Shown here: positions 56,164 to 64,000 of the stretch, in pieces
Numbering within the stretch: the stretch's first letter is position 1
Layout: the number at the start of each line of letters is the position of its first letter
Source of the DNA: Leptodontidium sp. MPI-SDFR-AT-0119
Lineage: Eukaryota > Ascomycota > Leotiomycetes > Helotiales > Leptodontidiaceae
Direction of reading: 5' to 3'
DNA length: 64,000 nucleotides
Assembly (NCBI GenBank): GCA_020726505.1
Contig: JAHLEZ010000017.1
Coordinates: 1,550,001 to 1,614,000 of the forward strand
The notes under the pieces: generated by a model
Database searches by the model: none
What the model was told of the DNA's origin: nothing
The model's input: only the letters and a program-made list of their open reading frames with translations
Position numbers and translations under genes: made by a program

Positions 56164-59137
56164 TGGCCAATAAGTCAGTTAGTTAGTTGTCAGTTGAGCG
56201 AATAAACTCAACTGACTGACTGTTATAAAATCAAGGTAACTGATCAACTGACTAATAGAGGTTTTGGGAGCTTATAAGTTGATACTAAAAATAGAATATA
56301 TTATATATTAAGTAAGATAGCTTTATAGGCTCTTACAAAGACAATTATACCGTTATTCTACTAATTCTTTAAGTATTCCTAGTGTTATAAAGTAGCCCCT
56401 GACAACTGAGAACTCTCTATAGTCGTTTGCTTTACGTAGGACGAGAAAATACGCTCACACTCAGCGCTTATAGTTAGTATGGTTAGGAAATCAAAAGCTA
56501 TTATAGTTAACTTAAGCTATTCTTTCTCCTTTTATTTCTAGTACTCTAATACATTGATTCTATTAATTGGCCCTTCTTGTAGGTACTAATAGTACTGATC
56601 TCGCTGACTAGAGACTACTAGAGCAACTCGCTTTAGTGTAAGTCTCGTATTAGTAACGATATCTCTTAAGAGAGAACGTGGAAGTGTAGGTATAGGCTCT
56701 GGAGAGAGAGAAACGCCGCGAGTAACTCCTGGAGATTTATACTCGTCCTCTTATAGTTTCTTAAAGACAGCCTTGCTGTTTGTAACAAAAGACAATATAG
56801 TACTAGTCTAATTACGCTTAAAGTACGACTATTTAAAGCCGGGGTAGAGTACTATAGCGGCTTGCTAAGCAATAGATTTGTCGGTCTTCTTATACCACTT
56901 TTGCGTAGCCTCCCAAGCTAAAGTAATAGATTACTAAATGCCTTTATAGCTATTGAATTCACCACGATTTGCCCGCGTCTCTAGCTTCTCAAAATGACTA
57001 AGCAAATGCTCAAGACATAATAAGATCTCCCATAAGGCTCCGTGGGATAGTGCATCCCCGACTTTTTATAGGTTCGCGTTACCTTTAAAGTCTTTAATAA
57101 GACGAAACAAAGGCTTTAATTGTTATATAATAATCTCTAAGGTCTCCCACTTAACTAGAGTAAGATAATCGTTATTAAAGATCTCCTGATCAAGAGGCTC
57201 TACAGAAACACGTAGTTTGAAGGCGTAGGCGTCAAGAGCCTCACGTAACTTAAGACCTCGGCGAATTATGCTATATGTGGCATTCTAGCGCACACCTCCG
57301 TCGACGACGAGCTTCCACTCTTTGCCTTTAGCTCTCCCTATATTAAGTGTTATTTGTAGGTCCATAAACAATTCAGTCCGCTTCCTAGAGGCTAATACGT
57401 GTTGTATTAAGTTGTGAAGCTTCTTAACCTCTCTACGTCGTCTCTAAAGCTTGCGGCGATCCTTAGGGCCAGCCTCCTTATATTCGTTATCAAATGAAGC
57501 CTCGTCTTAACTAAAGAGGTAGGCGCCGGCGATAAGGTTAAAGATGTGGCCTATATAGCGCAATCTCTTATCTTTAAGGTTAAATCCCCATTGTCTCCTA
57601 AGCTCTACGAGTGTAATATTATTATTAGTCGCATTATTAAGGACGAAGTAGCTAAGGTTGTGTTTAGTAATGCCGAATTGTTCAAGAAGGGGTAAGAGGA
57701 CTAAACATTACTCTAAAAAAAGTTAGTAATAAGAGAGGAAAAAGTAGGAAAGGGGATATATACTAACACTAGTCTTTCTATGGCCAGGGAGTTCTAGGAG
57801 GCCAATAAGGCGTGTTACGGCTTTATACTTTGAGTTAATAAAATGAACCATAACACTAAGTACACTGATCTTTTCTCTCTTTAACCCCTAGCCGTTAAAA
57901 GTAATAGTAATCTTTAATCTGGCGTTCCGAATCTCCTTAATAATCGTAAGCTCAAAGAACTCAAAGTACTTGTGGATCTAATTCTCAATCGTTGAATAAG
58001 AGGTAAGTAAAGCTTTTATAACATCTATATTAGCGATTTTAAAGCAGTAAATGAGTCGTTTTGAGGCTACTTTGCGGTGTTTTACGCCGTCGCAGATGAT
58101 CTATTCTAAGAAGGCATTACAGAACTCCTACTGTCGGAATGGTATAACCTGATCGTATGCGCCATTGACAGTACTAGAGGCTTGTACAACCTCAGTAAGA
58201 CTCCTTTGCCTCTATATATCTCCTCCTTCGTCCAACAAGTGTTTTTCGTAAAGATGCCGCTTCGTATTATTAAGAGTGTTAGCGGCGAAGTAAAAATCTA
58301 AGTTGCGACTGAAATCCTCATTATAATAACCTTTAAGGTCAACTCTTAATTCTGCAGATTAAGGAGGGAATACATACAAAGTTTACAGCACTAATATATC
58401 GGTTTATAAGCTTTTCTAGTGTTCTAAAGCGTGTAACCTAGTTTCTAAACCTATAAGGTTCTCGGCTTCTTTAATACTCTAGCGAGTACTATTCCCTTGG
58501 GGAACCTGCGTGGGAATGGATTCCGATTATTAAATAAAGGCTCCCCGAAATCGTAGGGAGAGTAGTCTTCGTTAAGGCTCTTATTCTAGGGGTCGTGGGG
58601 GTTGTATAATGCGTTATACTAAGGCTCTAGCCGTTTGTAGCGATCTTGTAGTCTTTTTAGCTCTATAACTACTTTAGGGGCTAGTTTTTACATTATAGTA
58701 GCCAGAACGTTCAGTACAACGCGAGAAGGTGTAGCAAGTACTTGTATATCTTCGTCGTCGACAAGGTCGATAAGAAAAGCGCGTGAGGAAGTCATTTTAA
58801 AGGAGTTATATTAATAATTAATAAAATATAAAGAGGTTTACTAGGAATGCCTTTATAAGCCGGATGTTCTATTCTAACGCGGGAAGGTGCTTAGTCACGA
58901 TTTGGGCCAATTAGAGGCCTGTATTTAGCCTTAGCGACCTCGCTTGCCCCACCCAAACACATCTAGGGTATGTCTAGACCTCCAAAAATCAGAAATATTA
59001 CTTTAAAACTCACTCTAAAATCATAATATAAATAAATCTCAGCTTATAAGCAACTAATATAAAATCCTTTAACTGACTGACTTACGGTTTAGGTGGGAGC
59101 TTATATGGTTGGCTTAAATCAACTGACTTATTGGCCA
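56164..59137 (-). mobile_element. hAT transposon with perfect 17-bp terminal repeats
   Basis: TGGCCAATAAGTCAGTT at 56164-56180 is exactly reversed at 59121-59137. Subterminal CAACTGACTGAC motifs occur at both ends. On the right side the repeat extends outward as CAGGGTGGCC, a typical hAT start. The left side differs there (TAATGCTGGCC), so the true end may be a few bases out and the 8-bp target duplication is not readable. The element is 2.97 kb and carries one transposase. Confidence 0.82.
56301..58795 (-). pseudogene. hAT transposase pseudogene
   Basis: ATG at 58795 starts MTSSRAFLIDLVDDEDIQVL. The central domain has GDALSHGALWEILLCLEHLL, HFEKLETRANRGEFNSY, then IVLYPGFK, the fungal hAT equivalent of ALHP. 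The C-terminal hATC dimerisation block reads AFDFLTILTISAECERIFSS at about 56438-56500, followed by KQTTIESSQLSG and a closing TAA at 56301. The enzyme would excise the element and insert it with an 8-bp duplication. About fifteen TAG or TAA codons, mostly at Gln or Trp positions, disable it. Length, about 830 codons, is normal for fungal hATs. Confidence 0.85.
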
Positions 59138-59215
59138 CCCTGCAGGATTTCTACCCTTATTATGTGTCGATTCTATTCAGAATACGTGGTACCACCCGAG
59201 TTCTAACGACATTTA

Positions 59216-59600
59216 GTCATATAATTATTTTCTTATAAAAAAAAGTAGTAACAAGACAATAATGTAGTTATATAATTATTTTCTTATAAAAAAAGGCAAT
59301 AATAAGATTTTGGTCATATATTAATTTCTTATAAAAAAGGCGATAATAAGAATTTAATTATATACTATTTTCTTATAAGAAAAGATAATAACAAGAATTT
59401 AATTATACAGTTATTTTATTATAAGAAAAGGTAATAATAAGAATTTAATCATATAATTATTTTCTTATAAGAAAATGTAATAACAAGAATTTAGTTATAC
59501 GATTATTTTGTTATAAGAAAAGGTAATAATAAGAATTTAATCATATAATTAATTTCTTATAAGAAAATATAATAACAAGACTTTAGTGATACAATTATTT
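59216..59600. repeat. ~46-bp minisatellite, about eight units
   Basis: Units contain TTTAATCATATAATTATTTTC, cut here to the 18-bp core TCATATAATTATTTTCTT, then ATAAGAAAAGGTAATAATAAG. Spacing of the TTCTTATA core is 44-51 bp. Each unit has an internal AAGAAAAT/ATTTTCTT symmetry, so single units could fold. Confidence 0.85.
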
Positions 59601-59977
59601 AAATAATATTTAAAACTTTTAAACTTTTTATTAAATAATTTTTCAATAAAAACTTACTTTTTTTTATAAACTTAAAATTTAAGATTATTATTAATATAAT
59701 CTTAATTTTTTTTTCTTACTAAGTATTATTAAATCCCTAAGTGTTTTTAAGCCTAACTATTAAAGGGGTATAGAAGCCTAGAGGTTAGTGTGAGATAAAT
59801 CATGTGATAATAAGTCATATACATGGCACATGACTATAAATAGACTGTATTTATATAGAGATCTGTCCATACGACAAACAGTAGTTCAGTCAATATATTT
59901 AGAACCTGTCAAAACTAACCCGTTTTACGCCCTTAGATTCGAAATAGGGGGGTATCCGGAATAGTAGGGTAAGGACT
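59601..59977. mobile_element. Stray Fot/pogo terminus
   Basis: The last 40 bp, GAAATAGGGGGGTATCCGG to AAGGACT at 59977, match the terminal repeat of the element ending at 13346, and are followed by TA at 59978-59979. No transposase lies beside it. The preceding 300 bp are AT-rich, with a TATAAATA box near 59837, and may be the interior of a MITE whose other end I could not find. Confidence 0.55.
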
Positions 59978-59979
59978 TA

Positions 59980-60338
59980 ATCATAAGAATAGGCATGGAT
60001 TACTACATAAGCCAGATAAATGAAGCTTGTATTGAAGGACTACTTAGGGTTAAGGTTACCACCACTATTTCCACGTAACAATATAAGTTAGACGCAAAAC
60101 TTCTAGCGACGTAGCTATCTATAGTACAAGTGTTATATTAGCTTATGTGTTATTATTTTTTTTTAACAAGATACAACTTAGCTTTATCACACACGTCTCC
60201 TAAAAAGTAACACGAAGTTATCTTATTATATAAACCTTTAATACCACATCTTAGATTAAGAATAAAATAATACATTATTCGTAGTTCTTAAATTCTCTAA
60301 TCGGCTTCGCTCCACCTCCTCCTCCACCTCTACCTCCA
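59980..60338. other. Region downstream of the NACHT-ankyrin pseudogene
   Basis: No gene is seen. Near 60308-60345 a CCACCTCCTCCT purine/pyrimidine tract could encode poly-Gly on the minus strand if the ankyrin gene once read further in another frame. Confidence 0.4.
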
Positions 60339-63300
60339 CTAGCCAGAGTTATAAAATTCAAAGTACTTTAAGGTACGCCTCTAAGCCCACTACACAAGTG
60401 TCCGTCCCTTATAGTCCCTCGAATCTGGTTCGACTCCTAAGTCGAGCAAGAGCTTGACAGTTTTTAAGGCTAGATTCTCGCTTGCGTATAATAACGGTGT
60501 TCGTCCATTAAAATCGGCAATGTCTGGTAGACCTCTTTTCTCCAGTAACAGCTACATAATAGTGTCCTAGTCGTGTTCTGCCGTAAAGGACAATGGTGTC
60601 CGTCTAGAGCAGCTCGAATTTAGATCTACTACTTCCAATTCTAGTAGCAGGGTAACAACCCCTAAATGCCCGTTCCTAGCAGTATATAACAGTGGCGATC
60701 TTCCCCAATATCTATCTTGCTTTGCCTAAATGGGATTCCCTCCGGGTAGTTTGGGATCCTCGAGCGAACAGAAAAGGTCCTCGGGCGGACATACTCTACC
60801 TATGGCTAGAAGGAGCCTGATAATTTCTTTAAACTCGTTATCTACATCGCCACAATTTAGTCTATTATATCCCCAGTACAAACTACCTCCTGTGCTATCT
60901 GGGTTAGCTCCATTTTCTAATAGTAACTTAACTACTTACTTGCTTCCATGCTTTGTTACATATGATAGAGGTGTCCGTCTAAACTTGTTACTAGAATCCG
61001 GTATACTACTATTCTTAAGTAACAATTGCACTATATGCTCATGCCCACGGCGTGTAGACAAGGCTAGTGGCGTATCGCTGTGACTATTGATAGTGTCTCC
61101 ACTAATCCCACTACATACAAGCAGTAGCCTGACCATAGCCTCGTACCCATTTTCAGCCGCAAAGAATAGTGGTGTCTAGTCGTCTTCATCCTTAAAGTTG
61201 GCTTTAACGTCGTTCCGCTTTACCAGTAACTTTACTACCGCTTCGTGCCTATTTTCAGCCGCATACGACAGTGGTGTTCGAATGGTTTTATCCTTGGAAT
61301 CAGCTTCAACATCGTTCCGCTCTACTAGTAACTTTACTACCGCTTCGTGCCCATTTTCAGCCGCATACGATAGTGGTGTTCGAATGATTCTATCCTTAGA
61401 ATCAGCTTTAACGTCGTTCCGCTCCACCAATTGCTTCACTACGGCTTCGTGCCCGTTTCCGGCTGCGTACGAAAGCGGTGTTCGGCCGAAGTATTCCGGC
61501 TTTGGGTCCGCTACAAAATTATTCCGCTCGACTAGGAGCTTCACTACTGCCTCATGTCCATTCTCGGCTGCCAACGACAGAGGTGTTCGGTTATCTTAGT
61601 CTCTGTAATCTCCAGACACTTCTAATTTAGTAGTTAATTCCTGTAATAGTTTTTCTATTAAGTGTAATAGTCTAAACATTGCTGTAAAATGAAGACTCGT
61701 TATTTGCTTTGGAAACTCTTAACTATAATCTCGAAATTTGTACTTTAGAAGTGACACTGCCATTGACTGTATAGTACAAGGGAAGAAAGCCTTATACGCC
61801 AGGAGGTCAAGTGCTTGCTTAAACACTTGCTCCTGAACATCTTAGGCATGTCGTCCCTAATTCTGAGCAGTATAGCCTAACAACACATGTTCATTGTGTC
61901 GTCTTTCGAATTCTTCATTATTGTAACAATTACCGCTTTCAAATGACATGAAAGAGAGGTATGTGAGACATGTCACCGTAATTTGACATTGCGCTGTAGG
62001 GTTCCACGACTATATGGTCTGCTCGAGGTATTCCTGTGTAGTATAGTGCACAAGGCGGACAATATTGCGTTCGGTATCTACCATGACAAGTCCCGCACAA
62101 ACTGAGAGAATATCATTGATGTCAGAGACTGCGTCAGGGTTAAGTTCTCTTTCGCCAGGCGCAATGGCTACAGCACAGCACAGTTCCTGTGCGGTCAGAG
62201 GTTTTTACGCGTACGTGATCTATGACAGCGCCTGCTTAGCAAGTGACGTATCCCCAGGGAGTTGTCCCTCTATCCGCACGATCGCCTCACCATAAGCACG
62301 ATTCAATGACTGTCCTCCTTTTCGTAGTGTCTATAACGTATCCTTGGCCTGTTATACTGTCCTTTTGTCAAGAAATGAGTCCACATAGAGCTGCGCAAGA
62401 AGAAACCTGTTAGATTATATTAGTAAATGACCTAATTACTTCAGCTAAAGTACACATACATACCATTTACAGCCTCAGTGATACTGTCTTAAACATTTCG
62501 TATAAGCTCGCTACTCCGTTAAATACACTTTAGCAAGCGCGATACTTGGCCAGCTATATATCGTCTCAAATCAAGATCACTAGCACGTATATTAAGTACA
62601 GGATCGAACGCAAACTTCTCCTCTATCTCAGGAATAAAGCGGGATGTGAACATCAGGCGCACACTTGTCGTTGTCTGTAACTCGCGAAGTCTATTAATGA
62701 GTCTTGTCCTTGCGCCATCGTGGTCTGAACACTCGTCAAGAGTATCGACAACTAAGTAGACGGTTGAGTATGCTAAGTAAGTAGACTGTAGGGTCTTGAA
62801 TATCTTATTAAGAGACGGCCGAGTGTTATGCTTTTGATAGTTCTCGTAGATCCGAGTCACAGGGCCCGCAATATCCGGGCGGCCGTGTACAAGTTGTTTC
62901 AACGCCGCGGCCAGAAGTACTACGTAGGTTTACTCCGCCTGTGCCTTATAGTTACAGAACATGTACGCGATACCGACGTCCTTACTTCGCGCTCTTTCGT
63001 AGAGATGGTCGATGGCGATGGCTGCGATCATAGTCTTGCCGGCACCGGGGGTGCCAGGGCAGAAGAGTGTCTTGTTAGGCCCTTGCTGCCACGCGTGGAA
63101 CTGTGTAGAGTCAAGAAACTACTGTCTAGTACTCTCCTCTCTACGAGATATAATATCGTGTTGCTACGCGGCGAAGTCACTTTGTGAAAGCCATTGTATC
63201 ATGGCCTAGTGTTACAGGAGCTTCTGAGCGTCCAGTTGTAGATTCTGCGTGTCTCGAATCGCGGTAACATCCGACTGGAGAAGGGGGATGGAGTCTCGAA

Positions 63301-63842
63301 CAGCCACGACAGTCGTCTGTAACACAGGTAGGGCGTCTCGAACGTATGTAGTGTCTTCTTTAATTGCCTAAGATAACTTCCTAGGCAACCTCAATCAAAG
63401 GATTCCCAAGAAGTAGTACAATATGAACTTATAAGTGATCTAACTCAAGAGCAATTATAACTAGAGTCTTTACTCGTTCTATTCTCGACATCACGCGGGC
63501 GATATCATCTTTAACAAACTTCTATAAAAGGACGTCTATAGCCTTCCGCAGCTTACTCTTAGGCCCGATCTTTGCGAGCAAACCCTCAAGCGCCAGCCTG
63601 TACTGATCTAGCGGTCCATCCTTACAAGTAAGTGCCTGGATCTCCGTGAACTAAGGCTCAGTGGATTCCGCTTCGCTCACGAGTTTCTTTAATCTAAGAA
63701 TGAGTGTGTTCGAGTTCGAGGTCTCGATCTGGCATTGTTCGCATTCTTGTGAAGTATCTTTAACGTCGCTCAAGTAAGTAATCACACTTCTTGTAATCTA
63801 GACAATAGCGATGATATTGGCCGCGACGCTAAGCCTGTCTAT
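60339..63842 (-). pseudogene. NACHT-ankyrin (NLR-like STAND) protein pseudogene
   Basis: Fungal NLR-like proteins act in non-self recognition and cell death. The N-terminus reads DRLSVAANIIAIVQITRSV. The initiator at 63842-63840 is ATA, evidently a mutated ATG. A 52-bp intron (63381-63432) has an AT donor in place of GT. The NACHT domain has Walker A GTPGAGKTM at 63029-63055, YLVVDTLDECSDHDG (Walker B), FTSRFIPEI and IRASDLDLRRYI. A second, intact intron is at 62407-62459 (GTATGT, ACTAAT branch, CAG) before FLLAQLYVDSF. The winged-helix end has RLVHYTTQEYL near 62030. At least ten ankyrin repeats fill 60345-61600. A four-unit run there is nearly uniform. About a dozen TAG or TAA codons break the frame. 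The stop is TAG at 60339-60341. Confidence 0.88.
61170..61600 (-). repeat. Near-identical 99-bp ankyrin units
   Basis: Four consecutive units encode 33-residue repeats of RTPLSYAAENGHEAVVKLLV type, with few differences between units. Other ankyrin units of the gene are much more diverged. Confidence 0.85.
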
Positions 63843-64000
63843 CTTGTGAAGGCATTAGCATAAATATAAATGAGGAAGTAAGTAGGTGTTCTGACCAAGA
63901 TCAGACACTCTGTAGCGGCACAGCCAGCTCACCTCGCGAGGCTAAACTGCCCCCGCCCGAGGCGCGAGACACTACGCCACACCTTCACGTGACATCTAAA
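63843..64000. other. Upstream flank of the NACHT-ankyrin pseudogene
   Basis: Normal GC, presumably promoter DNA of the minus-strand gene. No clear TATA or binding site is seen before the window ends. Confidence 0.35.

Noticed and set aside
61198..61599. 133-codon plus-strand open frame
   Set aside because: It mirrors the ankyrin repeats on the minus strand.

Overview
The window looks like a repeat-rich, possibly subtelomeric or accessory stretch of a filamentous ascomycete (Pezizomycotina) genome. Recognisable fungal families are present: a telomere-linked RecQ helicase, an OPT transporter, a CCCH zinc-finger protein, a Clr5-ankyrin protein, a NACHT-ankyrin (NLR-like) protein, a Fot/pogo transposase, a hAT element, a Tad-like LINE, and copia and gypsy elements. 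Nearly all are broken in the way expected from repeat-induced point mutation (RIP). CpA is depleted and TpA enriched, and Gln codons (CAG, CAA) are replaced by TAG or TAA in otherwise conserved frames. Start codons have become ATA and splice donors AT. I see no rRNA or tRNA gene, no CRISPR array, and no host gene I would call intact.

Layout. 1-12013: two direct copies of a roughly 6.1 kb unit, each with a minus-strand SNF2-like pseudogene, a divergent plus-strand unknown pseudogene and a different minisatellite behind it. 12165-17655: a truncated Fot/pogo element and a 730-bp hairpin MITE sit inside an OPT transporter pseudogene, followed by a CCCH zinc-finger pseudogene. 18240-27350: very AT-rich nest of decayed gypsy and copia remnants, all on the minus strand. 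27355-33165: a copia gag fragment, then telomere-linked RecQ helicase copy A. 33480-39155: a complete but decayed LINE with a 13-bp target duplication, inserted just upstream of a Clr5-ankyrin pseudogene (39376-42502). 43491-55690: helicase copy B, split by a 9.3 kb copia element (185-bp LTRs, TSD TAAGG), which is itself split by a 1.65 kb LTR element whose 205-bp LTRs look identical (TSD CTAAG). 56164-59137: a hAT transposon with 17-bp perfect terminal repeats. 59216-60338: a minisatellite and a stray pogo terminus. 60339-63842: a NACHT-ankyrin pseudogene.

The insertions give a relative history: helicase B, then copia, then the small LTR element. The copia element carries RIP-type transitions between its LTRs; the small element shows none and is the youngest. 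The copia element also carries an extra gene on the strand opposite its pol, far less damaged than pol itself. That captured gene and the non-coding, CGTACG-rich small LTR element are the least ordinary objects here.
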